A stretch of 64,000 bases of DNA from UBA7887 sp964408735 (GTDB lineage: Bacteria > Pseudomonadota > Alphaproteobacteria > UBA7887), in NCBI GenBank assembly GCA_964408735.1, contig CAYPAX010000009.1, positions 3,601-67,600 on the forward strand, written 5' to 3'. The number at the start of each line of letters is the position of its first letter. Position 1 is the stretch's first letter. Below the pieces are notes generated by a model that was not told where the DNA came from, searched no databases, and worked only from the letters and a program-made list of their open reading frames with translations. The translations under genes and the position numbers were made by a program. Below are positions 1-10,755 of the stretch, in pieces.

Positions 1-910
1 CGATGATCTCCTGGCGAACGTCACCGCTATACGGCGCAAAATTATCAACATATATCATGGCATCTAGTGCGATCTCCCATAACTCCCGCACTGCCTCCCG
101 CGCCTCGAAATAAGATTCCGCGATGGCCACCACCTGGTCCACAAAATTGCGCCGTTCGATTCCCCTATCGTCGGCAAACAGCACTTGCGCATGCTTGCCG
201 ACAATCTGCGAATCCATCAATGGCAGATAAGAATCAAGACGACTCAGCTCTTCTTTCCTGCACTCTTCCAGTCCATCAGAGCTAAAATCATCAGAAAAGT
301 GATAACTTAGACATTTCGCCTGCCGCTCGGTCCCTGTGGATTGTAAAAATTCCTGATACGATGTCTTGAGTCGGTCAAAATCCGCCTGCAACATGCTGCC
401 GAGTTGGTCCGATCTCCGAAAGGCGGGCTCCAGCCCGTCCCAGAAGGCAACATCACCCGAGCTCGGCAACAACACTAACAATGCGGCTTCATATTTGTTC
501 AGTGCCGTCTCACCAGCAGTCAGGAATCGGAGGAGACGAGGATCTCCCAAATCTTCGTAGAGGCTGAGAACCGCGTTCACTCTCTCTGCTTGCTGATCCC
601 AGATGACCCTTCCCTCGCTTGCGGATTCATTGCCATTTTCATCCATTGGCTGATGCATATATCCGGGCAAGTAACCGTCACGCATTCTGGCCGTATCGAC
701 TTTATCTCCCCACTGCAAGCTATCCCGCAGCTGCGTCAGCAGCGGCCGTGTCCCCACCGCCATGGCGGCGAATTGTTGTACCTGCACATGTTCTTCGTTG
801 GCGAGCGGGCCCTTGTAGACGTCGACGTCGATGCGCATCACGGCGCAAGCTGCCAAGCTCAGCATGGTAAGCACCGCCGCAGCCGGGCGCCACTGCCTCG
901 CGGCCCTCAT
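1..910 (-). CDS. Lipoprotein of unknown function, partial (C-terminus beyond the window)
   Basis: An open minus-strand frame with no stop runs from ATG at 910 to the window edge, about 303 codons. The N-terminus is a basic start followed by a hydrophobic run and the lipobox LAAC (Cys about residue 22), so an outer-membrane or periplasmic lipoprotein is predicted. The rest is helical and charged (for example RLKTSYQEFLQSTG) and I recognise no domain. The start codon overlaps the stop of the upstream lipoprotein gene as ATGA (907-910), so the two are probably translationally coupled. Base composition is visibly more AT-rich than most of the window, which suggests accessory origin (inference). 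Confidence 0.72.
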   Translation of the reverse strand, partial: MRAARQWRPAAAVLTMLSLAACAVMRIDVDVYKGPLANEEHVQVQQFAAMAVGTRPLLTQLRDSLQWGDKVDTARMRDGYLPGYMHQPMDENGNESASEGRVIWDQQAERVNAVLSLYEDLGDPRLLRFLTAGETALNKYEAALLVLLPSSGDVAFWDGLEPAFRRSDQLGSMLQADFDRLKTSYQEFLQSTGTERQAKCLSYHFSDDFSSDGLEECRKEELSRLDSYLPLMDSQIVGKHAQVLFADDRGIERRNFVDQVVAIAESYFEAREAVRELWEIALDAMIYVDNFAPYSGDVRQEII

Positions 911-1581
911 GGCGTGGGCTCCTGCTCCGTATCGGCAAGGCTCGTCTCGGCGTCCGTCAGGATACGCACGGCCTCCTCGCGCTGGCCCTTGATTTGCAGC
1001 AGCGCCGCAAATAGCTTCGCGTCCAGGCTTTCGTCGCGCCGCGTCGTGCGCGCCAGCGAGAGAGTGCCGAGCGAACTATCCATGGCGCTGAAGAAAGCTT
1101 CCGGATCGCTGCCCATGACCAGCACAAGGCGGTGGTCCTTGGGGGCCTCGCGAAAGCCTTCCGGGCCGAACAGCACCAGCTTGCGCCCGGTCTTGAACGG
1201 CGGCAGGTTGTCGTTGTCGGCCTTCTCGATCGTCAAGCCATTGTCGCTGAAGCCGACATTTGTCGCCAGAGAATCGATCAGGCTCGCATGCACCCAGCCC
1301 GAGGCGAAGCGCATGAAGCTGATGAAGCTCGCTTGGCCGTGCACGCGCACGCGGTAGACCTGCGGCGGCAATTGCTCCTGAGGGTCGAAGACGCCGAAGT
1401 AATAGATCTGCTCTATCTCGTGGCTCGCCGAGCGCGCACCGAGCACCGTCGCCCCCACCGCGCCAAGCACCACATTGCCTTCGGTCGAGCCACAACCTGT
1501 CAAGCCGAGCAAGGCAACCATGCCGGTAACGGCCAATCGCGCCGTGCCCGTGCGTAAACAGCTCAAGCGCGTAACCGCCAT
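907..1581 (-). CDS. Lipoprotein of unknown function
   Basis: The 224-residue protein starts MAVTRLSC and has a hydrophobic segment ending in the lipobox LTGC (Cys about residue 30). A longer in-frame start exists at 1617, but ATG 1581 follows a strong GGGGAGAGAGG ribosome site and gives a normal lipoprotein signal length. After the lipobox comes a Gly/Ala-rich stretch, then a mixed alpha/beta domain I do not recognise; the C-terminal 60 residues are helical (AALLQIKGQREEAVRIL). It is the first gene of a two-gene unit with the partial lipoprotein and has a good promoter upstream. Its function is unknown. Confidence 0.75.
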   Translation of the reverse strand: MAVTRLSCLRTGTARLAVTGMVALLGLTGCGSTEGNVVLGAVGATVLGARSASHEIEQIYYFGVFDPQEQLPPQVYRVRVHGQASFISFMRFASGWVHASLIDSLATNVGFSDNGLTIEKADNDNLPPFKTGRKLVLFGPEGFREAPKDHRLVLVMGSDPEAFFSAMDSSLGTLSLARTTRRDESLDAKLFAALLQIKGQREEAVRILTDAETSLADTEQEPTP

Positions 1582-1634
1582 AGCCCTCTCTCCCCTGAAA
1601 GGGACATCCGCGACCAATAGAATCGTATAGGGCG

Positions 1635-1663
1635 ATTATACCACGCCAATGAGACCTCTTTAA
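1635..1663 (-). promoter_or_regulatory. Sigma-70-like promoter for the lipoprotein pair
   Basis: On the minus strand a perfect TATAAT (1640-1635) lies 17 nt downstream of TTAAAG (1663-1658), a weak -35. Transcription would begin near 1628, about 45 nt before the ATG at 1581. Prediction only. Confidence 0.45.
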
Positions 1664-1746
1664 ATGGAAGATTTCTACCATTCCGGCCGCCTGCGACGAT
1701 ACACTCACGGTATGAGGGGGTTTTGCCGTTCTTTCCGTGGAGGCCG

Positions 1747-1971
1747 CTATGCGAGAATATGGACGAATGTGCGCCGCTCGCCGTCCTCAACCTCCATCGT
1801 CCAGCGCCAGCGTTGCTCGTTGAAATCACCGGCGTGGAAATAGCGCGGCACACCGTCCTCCGGCCGCAGCGAAATGGCGACCCCGTGCATGGCCATGAGG
1901 AGCTCGATCGCGAAGCGCGCCAGATCGTCGGCCAGCGTTCGCGGCGAATGGAACCATTTCTTGGTCCCCAA
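1747..1971 (-). CDS. Small protein of unknown function (74 aa)
   Basis: A short minus-strand frame starts at TTG 1971, preceded by AGAGGGAAA at a plausible ribosome-site distance. The product has an ordered-looking composition, with an N-terminal helix (TLADDLARFAIELLMAM) followed by predicted strands (VPRYFHAGDF, WRWTMEVEDG) and no signal peptide. I do not recognise a family. It diverges from the cyclase gene at 2105, and the 133 bp between them could serve both. An opposite-strand frame overlaps it but has poor composition. The gene is probable rather than certain because it is short and relies on a TTG start. Confidence 0.4.
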   Translation of the reverse strand: MGTKKWFHSPRTLADDLARFAIELLMAMHGVAISLRPEDGVPRYFHAGDFNEQRWRWTMEVEDGERRTFVHILA

Positions 1972-2104
1972 AGATAGCGTTTCCCTCTTTGCGTGTCCAA
2001 CCTGGATAAAGATCGCTTTGGGTGTATTTCAACGCCTTGAGCCACTGCCACCCGCGCGGTAGCTTGCCTTGCAGAGCAACGCGCCCGGGACATCGTATCG
2101 CGCC

Positions 2105-3841
2105 ATGGCCGAACCAGAGGTCAGACAGAGGCTGGCAGCCATATTGGCGGCCGACGTGGTGGGCTATTCGCGGCTCATGGGCGATGACGAGAGGGCGACC
2201 ATAGCTGCCATCAACCGCTGCCGCGCTGTCTTCCGCGAGCATATCGAGGCGAATAGCGGGCGTGTCGTGGATATGGCGGGCGACGCGGTGCTGGCAGTAT
2301 TCGCCAGCGTATCGGGCGCGGTCACGGCTGGGCTTGCGGCCCAGCAAGCATTGCAAGCCAGCAACGAGGCGCTGGACGAGGGGCGGCGCATGCGCTTTCG
2401 CGTCGGCATCAATCTCGGCGAGATTCACGAGGCCGACGACGGCACGGTCTATGGCGACGGGGTGAACGTCGCGGCGCGGATCGAGTCCCTGGCCCTGCCC
2501 GGCGCGATTGCCATCTCGGACGATCTCTACCGCCAGGTTGGCGACCGGTTGCCCATCGAATGGCACGACGGCGGCGAGCAACGGGTCAAGAACATCGCCC
2601 GCGCGATTCGCGTCTGGCACTGGCCGCAGGCGCCCGAAGCCGATGCCCCCTCGGCGACCGACAAGCCTTCTATCGCCGTCCTCCCCTTCAACAACATGTC
2701 CGGCGATGCGGAGCAGGAGTATTTCGCCGATGGCATGACCGAGGACATCATCACCGACATCTCCAAGGTCTCCGGCCTGCTCGTCATCGCCCGCAATTCC
2801 ACCTTCGCCTATAAGGGCCAAAGCCCCGACGTGCGCGAAGTAAGCCGACATCTTGGCGTCAGGTTCATCCTCGAAGGCAGCGTGCGCAAGGCCGGCAACC
2901 GGGTGCGGATCAACGCTCAGCTCATCGACGGCCTGACGGGCGCACATCTCTGGGCCGAGAGATACGACGGCGACCTGGAAGACATATTCGCGGTGCAGGA
3001 CGGCGTGACCCGCGAGATCGTCGCTGCGCTCAAGGTTACCCTGACACCCGACGAGGAATCCCTGCGTGACGGCAGGCGCAAGGTGAACCCGGAAGCCTAT
3101 GATTGGTATGTGCGCGGTCGCGCCGAAATCTTCACCTTGACGGAACAGGGAATGGTCGAGGCCCGCGCCAAGCTCGAGCGCGCCATTGCCTTGGATCCCC
3201 AGTTTGCGCCGGCCTATGCGTCCTCTTCGCTGCTATGCTCCATCGAGCATATGAACGGTTGGAACGGGGCCGACGCGAGCCGGCTGGAAAGTGCCGTCGA
3301 TTTCGCGCGCAAGGCTCTGGCGGCGGATGCGAACGAGCCGAAGGCGTACCACGCCATGGCATTATCCCAGATGTGGCTGGGCAACCTGGGCGACGGGGAG
3401 GCCGCGGCATTGAGGGCGATCGCACTCGATCCGAACTTTGCCGGCGCCTTTGCCGCGCTGGGATCGATCCGGGACTATGCCGGCAAGACCGAACAGGCGG
3501 TCGAGGCCTTGCAGCAGGCGCTCAGGCTCGACCCGGAGTACAATGTCGCCCTGCAGTTCCTCGGCCGCGCCCAATTCTGGCTGGGCCACTATGACGAGGC
3601 CGAAGTGGCTTTCAAAGAACGCCTGGTCAAGGTACCGGGCTCGGACATGACCCGCGCCTTCCTCGCCTCTCTTTACGGATACACAGGACAGCACCAGGAA
3701 GCACGGCGGCTGTGGCAGGAATCGCAGGATATCAACCCCGACTTCTCTGTCGAGCGCCTGCGGCATGTGCTGCCCTATGTCGACACCACGTGGCATGACC
3801 GTTTCGTCAACGGCCTGCGCCGGGCGGGTTTGGATGTCTGA
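2105..3841 (+). CDS. Class III nucleotide cyclase - TolB-like - TPR protein (cyclase 1)
   Basis: The 578-residue soluble protein starts at ATG 2105 (MAEPEVRQRLAA); a TTG 36 nt upstream is less likely. Residues about 8-170 form a class III adenylate/guanylate cyclase domain with both metal-binding Asp positions (AADVVGYS and MAGDAVLAVF) and the transition-state Asn/Arg in GVNVAARIE. The usual adenine-contacting Lys before the second Asp is replaced by Asp (VVDMAGD) and the second purine-contact position is Thr (TVYGDG), so substrate choice and activity are uncertain. A TolB-like domain follows at about 190-310 (SIAVLPFNNMSGD), then TPR repeats to the end. No membrane segment is seen. The stop overlaps the next cyclase gene by 8 nt, indicating an operon. 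Confidence 0.9.
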   Translation: MAEPEVRQRLAAILAADVVGYSRLMGDDERATIAAINRCRAVFREHIEANSGRVVDMAGDAVLAVFASVSGAVTAGLAAQQALQASNEALDEGRRMRFRVGINLGEIHEADDGTVYGDGVNVAARIESLALPGAIAISDDLYRQVGDRLPIEWHDGGEQRVKNIARAIRVWHWPQAPEADAPSATDKPSIAVLPFNNMSGDAEQEYFADGMTEDIITDISKVSGLLVIARNSTFAYKGQSPDVREVSRHLGVRFILEGSVRKAGNRVRINAQLIDGLTGAHLWAERYDGDLEDIFAVQDGVTREIVAALKVTLTPDEESLRDGRRKVNPEAYDWYVRGRAEIFTLTEQGMVEARAKLERAIALDPQFAPAYASSSLLCSIEHMNGWNGADASRLESAVDFARKALAADANEPKAYHAMALSQMWLGNLGDGEAAALRAIALDPNFAGAFAALGSIRDYAGKTEQAVEALQQALRLDPEYNVALQFLGRAQFWLGHYDEAEVAFKERLVKVPGSDMTRAFLASLYGYTGQHQEARRLWQESQDINPDFSVERLRHVLPYVDTTWHDRFVNGLRRAGLDV

Positions 3842-6050
3842 TATTCGCGAATGGCTCAAGGCGCAGGGCCTCGCTGAGCATGCCGAGCGCTTCGAGGCCA
3901 ACGCCATCGATCTCGCGACCCTGCCTCTTATCACCGACGGCGACCTGGCGGAAATCGGCATTCCGCTCGGGCATCGCCGCCGCATCCAGGCGGCGATAGG
4001 CGAAATCGAGGCGCCGGCCCCACCGCGAGAGGCTGAGCGCCGCCAGATCACCGTCATGTTCTGCGATCTTGTCGGCTCCACCCCCTTGGCCGAGGCGCTC
4101 GATCCTGAGGATCTGCGCACACTGATGCAGATCTACCAGCAGACCGCCGGCGGCGCGATAGAGCGATTCGGGGGTCATGTCGCGCAATATCTGGGCGATG
4201 GGCTGATGACCTATTTCGGCTGGCCGCAGGCGCATGAGGATGACGCGGAGCGCGCTATCCGGGCCGGCCTGGCGATCGTCGCAGCGGTCAAGAACGTTGC
4301 CTCGCCGTAGCCGCTTCAAGTCCGCGTCGGCATCGCCACCGGGCCGGTGGTTGTCGGCGAGACCGGCGCCGGAGACGCCAGCGTGCCCAAGCTCGCCGTT
4401 GGCGAAACACCGAACCTGGCAGCGCGCCTGCAAGGCATAGCGAAGCCGGACGAGATCATCGTTGCCGAGATCACGCGCCGGCTGGCGGGTGGCGCGGTGG
4501 AGGCCGAGGACATCGGCGCACACAGCCTGAAAGGGATCGTCGAAGCCGAGCGCGCCTGGCGCGTCAACGGCCTGTCGCAAACGGAAGGGCGCTTCGTCGC
4601 CGCCCACGGCACGCACCTCAGCCCCCTCGTTGGCCGCGACAGCGAGCTGGCACTGCTCATGGACAAATGGCAGAGAGCCAAGACCGGCGACGGCCAGCTG
4701 GTGCTGCTCTGCGGCGAGCCCGGCATCGGCAAGAGCCGCCTGATCCAGGAGCTGCGCGATGCCGTGCAGGCGGACGCGGGTTACAGCTTTCTCTATCAAT
4801 GCTCGCCGTTTCACACCGACACCGCCTTCCATCCCATCTCCGAGACCTTTGCCCGCGAAGCGCGCTTCCGGCCCGACGAGCCTGCCGAGTCGAAGCTGGA
4901 CAAGCTGGATGCGCGTCTGGCCGCGATCGGCTTGAAGGTCGACGAGGCGTCGCCGCTCATTGCTTCAGCGCTATCGATTCCCACCGGTGAGCGCTATCCG
5001 CCGCTGGAAATGAGCCCGCAATTGCAGAAGCAGCGCACCATCGAGGCGCTGGTCGAGGCGATGGTGGGAGCGGCGCGGCAGGTCCCCCTGCTATTCCTCG
5101 GCGAGGACATGCATTGGTGCGACCCGAGTTCACTGGAGACGGCCAGCCGCATCATCGAGCAGATCGGCGAGCTGCGCCTGCTGGCCGTCTATGCCTACCG
5201 CCCGGAGTTCGTGCCGCCATGGCCAGCAGCCGATAACGTGACGACCGTGGCCCTCTCGCGCCTCGGCGATCCCACGGTCGGCGAGTTGGTCGACGGCCTG
5301 ACCGGCGGTAAGCCCCTGCCCGAAGAGCTGGCGGCGGAGATTATCTCCAAAACCGACGGCGTGCCGCTGTTTGTCGAGGAGCTGACAAAGACCGTGCTCG
5401 AAAGCGACCTGGTCGAGGATACGGGCGACGCCTGGCAGCTCGCCGGCCCGTTTTCCGGCCTGTCCATACCCGCCACCCTGCACGACTCCCTGATGGCCCG
5501 CCTCGACCGCCTGACGCAGGTCAAGGAAGTGGCTCAGATAGGCGCCTGCATCGGCCGCGACTTCAGCCACGAGCTATTGGCTGCGGTGTCGCCGATGAGC
5601 GAGGAGCGGCTATGCGATGCTTTGCAGAAATTGATAGATAGTGGACTTATATTCGAATCTGTCGAGGCAGCAACCAGGATCTATTCCTTCAAGCACGCGA
5701 TGGTTCGGGATACTGCGTATGGGAGCTTGCTGAGGACCACGCGCACACGGGTGCATGCCCGGGTCGCTGTCGTGATGACGACCGACAAGCCAGAGCTGGG
5801 TGAGCGGGATCCGGACAATCTTGCACGCCACCACATTCTTGCCGGCGACAACGCTGCCGCCGGGGCCTGCCTCCTGCGCGCGGCCCGGCGGAACATTCGG
5901 CGCTCGGCATATATCGAGGCCCTGGCGCAGCTCGAGAAGGCGCTTATCCCCCTGCGCGATCTGCCTCAGAGTGAGGAACGGGATCGGATGGAGGCCGAAG
6001 TTCTAGAAGATATGACGGGCGCGAAGGTGCTCTTGGGCGAGTTGGCCTAG
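3834..6050 (+). pseudogene. SAM - class III cyclase - AAA ATPase gene, interrupted by in-frame TAG and C-terminally truncated (cyclase 2)
   Basis: From ATG 3834 (MSDIREWLKAQG) the frame encodes a SAM domain and a class III cyclase domain (VMFCDLVGST, YLGDGLMTYF). It hits TAG at 4308-4310 (codon 159) and continues in the same frame through the rest of the cyclase (VRVGIATGPVVVGE) and an ATPase domain with Walker A GEPGIGKS. The full-length relative at 32859-36086 has an uninterrupted frame here. The TAG lies in ASP-stop-PLQV, where a GAG to TAG change would explain it. The frame then ends at 6050, just after the ATPase/early helical region, so the roughly 350-residue C-terminal TPR part is missing. 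A restart downstream, such as GTG 4347, could give an ATPase fragment. Two lesions make a decayed gene the simplest reading. Confidence 0.8.
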
Positions 6051-6104
6051 AATACCGTACTTTGCCTCAAGGCACTGCGCCACCGCCCTTGCTAGGGAGA
6101 CCGC

Positions 6105-7343
6105 ATGGATCTCTTCTACGTTCTCTTAGTGCTGCTCGTGGTCACGCGCGCTTTCGGCGAGGTGGCGGAGCGCTTGCGCCAGCCGTCTCTGGTTGGCGAG
6201 CTGATCGCGGGCATCGCGCTCGGTGGCGTTGTGGCGAGCTTTCCTGGCACTTTTCCCGATCTCTCGGGCCTCGCCCATAACGATGTCTTCGTCACCATCA
6301 CGGACCTCGGCATGTTCTTTCTTATGCTTTTCGCGGGTCTCGAGATGCAGCCGAGCAAGGTTTTCGCCCGCTCGGCCGCGGCGGGCGTGGTCGCCATCGG
6401 CGGCATGGTGGTGCCGATGCTGCTCGGCGTCGGGCTCGGCTGGATCTTTCTGCCGGATTCGCCTTTGCGGGTCGCGCAATGCCTGTTCCTCGGCACGGCC
6501 CTGGCGATCACCGCAGTGCCGGCGACGGTGCGCATTCTCACCGACCTCGGCCAGCTCAATTCACGCATCGGCCAGACCATCATCACGGCGGCCGTGTTCG
6601 ACGACGTGCTCAGCCTGCTGCTGCTGGCCTGGCTGACCGGCACCATGGGCGCGGGCGAAGCGCTCGGCTTCACCTATTTCGCCCTGCTGGCTGACAAGAT
6701 CCTGCTGTTTTTCGCCGTCACCGCCGTGGTCGGGCTGCTCGTCTTTCCCTTGGGCGGGCGCTTCATCCGTCATTTGCGGGTGCACGAGCTGGAGCTCAGC
6801 GCCATGCTCGTCGCCGCCTTCGCCTTTGCCGTGTTGGCCGAGGCGCTGGGGCTGCATTTCATCCTCGGCGCCTTCGTCGCCGGGCTCTATTTCGGCCGCT
6901 CGACCATAGACGCGCAAAGCTATGAGCGAGTGCACAACACCGTCTCGGCCATGACCTTCGGCTTTCTGGCGCCGATCTTCTTCGCCTCGATCGGCTTCGC
7001 GCTCGACTTCGCCTCGGTGATCGAAGTACCCTTGTTTCTTGTCTTGCTCATCATTTTTGCTTTCGCCGGAAAGATCGCCGGTTCCGGCGTGGCGGCGCGC
7101 GGCTTCGGCTTCTCGCGCAACGAAGCCTTCGCCATCGGCATCGGCATGAGCCCGCGCGGCGCGGTCGAGCTGGTCATTGCCGGTATCGCGCTGCAGGCGG
7201 GCCTGTTCGTCGCCGAGGGCGGTATTGTCACCCAGCTCTTCTCGGCCGTGGTCATCATGTCGGTGGTGACGACAGTCGTCAGCCCCATCGTGCTCGGGCG
7301 CGTGTTCAACAGAGACAGCAAAGAAGGGCGGCCCGCGCCGTGA
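6105..7343 (+). CDS. Kef/CPA2-type cation:proton antiporter
   Basis: The 412-residue polytopic membrane protein of the monovalent cation:proton antiporter-2 family exchanges K+ or Na+ for H+ across the inner membrane. About twelve hydrophobic segments fill the length, with family-like stretches such as GELIAGIALGG near the N-terminus, an Asp-containing helix (AAVFDDVLSLLLLAW) and a helix with GMSPRGAVELV. It lacks the C-terminal TrkA-N nucleotide-binding domain of classical KefB/KefC, so it belongs to the short form. The ATG at 6105 follows the good ribosome site AGGGAGA. It lies 54 bp after the decayed cyclase gene and is convergent and abutting with the gene at 7344. The transported ion cannot be read from sequence. 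Confidence 0.88.
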   Translation: MDLFYVLLVLLVVTRAFGEVAERLRQPSLVGELIAGIALGGVVASFPGTFPDLSGLAHNDVFVTITDLGMFFLMLFAGLEMQPSKVFARSAAAGVVAIGGMVVPMLLGVGLGWIFLPDSPLRVAQCLFLGTALAITAVPATVRILTDLGQLNSRIGQTIITAAVFDDVLSLLLLAWLTGTMGAGEALGFTYFALLADKILLFFAVTAVVGLLVFPLGGRFIRHLRVHELELSAMLVAAFAFAVLAEALGLHFILGAFVAGLYFGRSTIDAQSYERVHNTVSAMTFGFLAPIFFASIGFALDFASVIEVPLFLVLLIIFAFAGKIAGSGVAARGFGFSRNEAFAIGIGMSPRGAVELVIAGIALQAGLFVAEGGIVTQLFSAVVIMSVVTTVVSPIVLGRVFNRDSKEGRPAP

Positions 7344-8522
7344 CTAACCGCCGAAGGTCGTCAGCGCCGTCCTGTTGGCTTCGATGAAATCCCAGTCGTA
7401 GGTGACGCCGAGGCCGGGGCCGTCGGGCACGGGCACACAGCCGTCCGCGCCGACGCAGTCGAGCTGGTCGGAATAGCCGCAGGCATAGGCCGGCGGCACG
7501 GCGTTGGGGCAATCGGGGCCGACCAGGGCAACCTCGTAGAAATTGCTGTTGCGCATGGCCGCCATGACGTGGCGCTGGGCCGGACCCGCGGCGTGCACTT
7601 CGACATCGACGCCGAAAGCCTCGCCGAGATGGGCGATCTTCATGGCACCGGTGATGCCCATGTCGTATTCCGGGTCCGAGCGCAGGAAGTCGGTGCCGCC
7701 GGCAATCAGGAAATCGGCCTTGGGCTCGACGCCACGAATATGCTCGGTCTGCAGGATCGGCGTCTGGATCATCCCGCGCAATTTCTTGTGGGCAAAGGCA
7801 GAAACGCCGGAATCGTGGAACGGATCCTCGTACCAGAAGAAGCCGCCGTCGTCGCAGGCGCGGCCCACGTAAAGCGCATCGGCGAAAGTGTCGAGGGTGC
7901 AGGCGGGATCGAGCATCAGGGTCATGCGGTCGCCGACGGCTTCGGCGACATGGCGCACGTTCGCCGCCTCCTCGCGCGCATCGCCTTCCGCCCAGCCATG
8001 GATCTTGAAGGCGCGGTAGCCCATGTCATGGCACTGCTCGGCGAAGGCGGCATAGGCCTCCTTGCTGTCGAGCCCACCATTGCGGTCCCCGTGATAGGTC
8101 GAGGCATAGGCCGGCAGGCGCTTGCGAAAGCCGCCGAGCAGGGTCGAGACCGAGCAGCCGAGCTGCTTGCCCTGCCAATCCCACAAGGCGATGTCGAGCG
8201 GCCCATGGCCCATATGGTCGAACTGGCGCAGGTCGCGCTTGAAGTCCTCGTAAATGCCCTCGCGCTCTTCCGCATCGCGCCCGACCAGGCCTGCGGCCAG
8301 CATCTTGGTCTGCGCCAGCGCGCTTGGGCTTGCCACCCACAGCGCGACATATTCGCCCCGGCAGCCATCCTCGGTTTCGATACGCACGGCGTATTTCGAC
8401 AGCCGCGTCACTGCGCCCTTGGCATAGCCGACAGCCCCCAGCGCCCCGCCTTCGCCATGGCGGCCGAGATTGACGGCGTCGAAGCCGAACTCGTGGATTT
8501 CCACGCGGGCGATGCGGGTCAT
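7344..8522 (-). CDS. Enolase-superfamily (mandelate racemase/muconate lactonizing) enzyme, probable acid-sugar dehydratase
   Basis: The 392-residue protein starts MTRIARVEIHEFG. The C-terminal barrel carries the superfamily metal ligands in order: Asp in LMLDPACT, Glu in WYEDPF and Glu in QTEHIRG. A general base precedes them in FKIHGW, and a His in EVHAAGP sits near the expected second acid/base position. These enzymes remove a proton alpha to a carboxylate, and most bacterial members with this pattern are sugar-acid dehydratases or racemases. The substrate cannot be assigned. ATG 8522 was chosen over upstream in-frame starts because it begins the conserved capping domain; the ribosome site is a weak GAGG. 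No transporter or aldolase neighbours point to a pathway. Confidence 0.85.
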   Translation of the reverse strand: MTRIARVEIHEFGFDAVNLGRHGEGGALGAVGYAKGAVTRLSKYAVRIETEDGCRGEYVALWVASPSALAQTKMLAAGLVGRDAEEREGIYEDFKRDLRQFDHMGHGPLDIALWDWQGKQLGCSVSTLLGGFRKRLPAYASTYHGDRNGGLDSKEAYAAFAEQCHDMGYRAFKIHGWAEGDAREEAANVRHVAEAVGDRMTLMLDPACTLDTFADALYVGRACDDGGFFWYEDPFHDSGVSAFAHKKLRGMIQTPILQTEHIRGVEPKADFLIAGGTDFLRSDPEYDMGITGAMKIAHLGEAFGVDVEVHAAGPAQRHVMAAMRNSNFYEVALVGPDCPNAVPPAYACGYSDQLDCVGADGCVPVPDGPGLGVTYDWDFIEANRTALTTFGG

Positions 8523-8759
8523 GGGGGGGGAAACCTCTCTCGTTGAGGCCGCGATATGGCTAGCAAACGCGCCAGGAGTCAACGGGGCCAGGAAGCAGGG
8601 CAGAGCTGCGGCACGGTCACAGCCGCAGCCGCCTGTCGCCGGCCCGGGCGATGGGGCAGGGGCGAGCCACTCGTGCTTTCACCATCGGGACCGTTCGGAT
8701 ATCACTGGTTTCGGATTTCCCAGTCGTCTGCAGATTGTCGAACCGAACGCCCGGGAAGA

Positions 8760-9386
8760 ATGCGGCGCAGCTGGATGGGCATCGCGTCGGCAGGTCCCGT
8801 ATACGGAGGCAAGATCATAGGCCAGAATTGTTCATGGGTTGAGGACGCCAGGGTATGGGCCGTCTTCGCATTCGCGCTCGCTGCCACGGCCGTTATGGCG
8901 TCGCAAACCGTGGCAGACGACGACCTGGCGACGCCACTGCGCTGTCAGGTCGAGCCCACGGCGGAAAACGCCTTCGTCTGGATCCTGACGCTGAAGGCGG
9001 GTGGCGCCACTCTTGCCGTAGAGCAAGAGGGCGTCACGGCTCGGACCTGCGAGCTGCGTCTGGAGGAGCTTTCCGCCTGCGTCATTTGCGCCGGCGCGCC
9101 GGGCTACAGGATCAGGCTTGCGACCGGCCCCTGCGCAGAGCTTGGCGGCGCCGCCAAAGCTGACCTGCTCTATCTGAGTGGCCCCGTCACGCCAGACCCC
9201 GAGGCGCCGGACGCCGGCGCGAGACTTGTGCCGTTTGGCCAAATGCAGTTTGAGGACAGGCCACGCAGCTGGCAGGCGGGCCTCTGCCGCTTCGACCCTC
9301 CCGCAAGCGTCGATGCACTGTTCTCCACGCTGGTTCCCGGCCTGGCTTTCGAGCCCCGCGAAAACAACTACTTCACGGCGCCATAG
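8760..9386 (+). CDS. Exported cysteine-rich protein of unknown function
   Basis: An open frame ends at 9386. The convincing part begins with a hydrophobic segment (VWAVFAFALAATAVMA) resembling a signal peptide, followed by a domain of about 170 residues with several Cys (TCELRLEELSACVICAG, ATGPC, LCRFDPP) that could form disulfides in the periplasm. The start is uncertain: ATG 8760 gives 208 residues but its ribosome site is too close, ATG 8775 has none, and the frame stays open back to 8556 with unconvincing composition. No family is recognised. It is transcribed away from the dehydratase gene and towards the formaldehyde dehydrogenase gene. Confidence 0.5.
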   Translation: MRRSWMGIASAGPVYGGKIIGQNCSWVEDARVWAVFAFALAATAVMASQTVADDDLATPLRCQVEPTAENAFVWILTLKAGGATLAVEQEGVTARTCELRLEELSACVICAGAPGYRIRLATGPCAELGGAAKADLLYLSGPVTPDPEAPDAGARLVPFGQMQFEDRPRSWQAGLCRFDPPASVDALFSTLVPGLAFEPRENNYFTAP

Positions 9387-9490
9387 AAATATCAGCCGGA
9401 GCCGCACCCGGAAGTTTTACCAATGCTGCGCGATAAAGAGGCCCTGCCCGTCCGGTAAACGTCCTCAAGCTGCCGCGTTCGCCGAAAGCC

Positions 9491-10600
<1,110 letters not shown>

Positions 10601-10755
10601 GGTGTGTTCTCCCCTCCCGAGTGATTTGACGCTATTTGTCCACGGAACGAGCCGCACCTGCAAGGGCAAGCTACGCGAGCGCGGCCTGCGCCTTAAGTCG
10701 ATGGTTGCCATCTTGCATATTCGGCAGCCCTGTCATGGAATGATCCGGAGTGCCC

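Noticed and set aside
4308..4310. Pyrrolysine or other recoding at the in-frame amber codons
   Set aside because: Many ordinary genes in the window terminate with TAG, no recoding signal is apparent, and one of the two genes is also truncated, so mutation is simpler.
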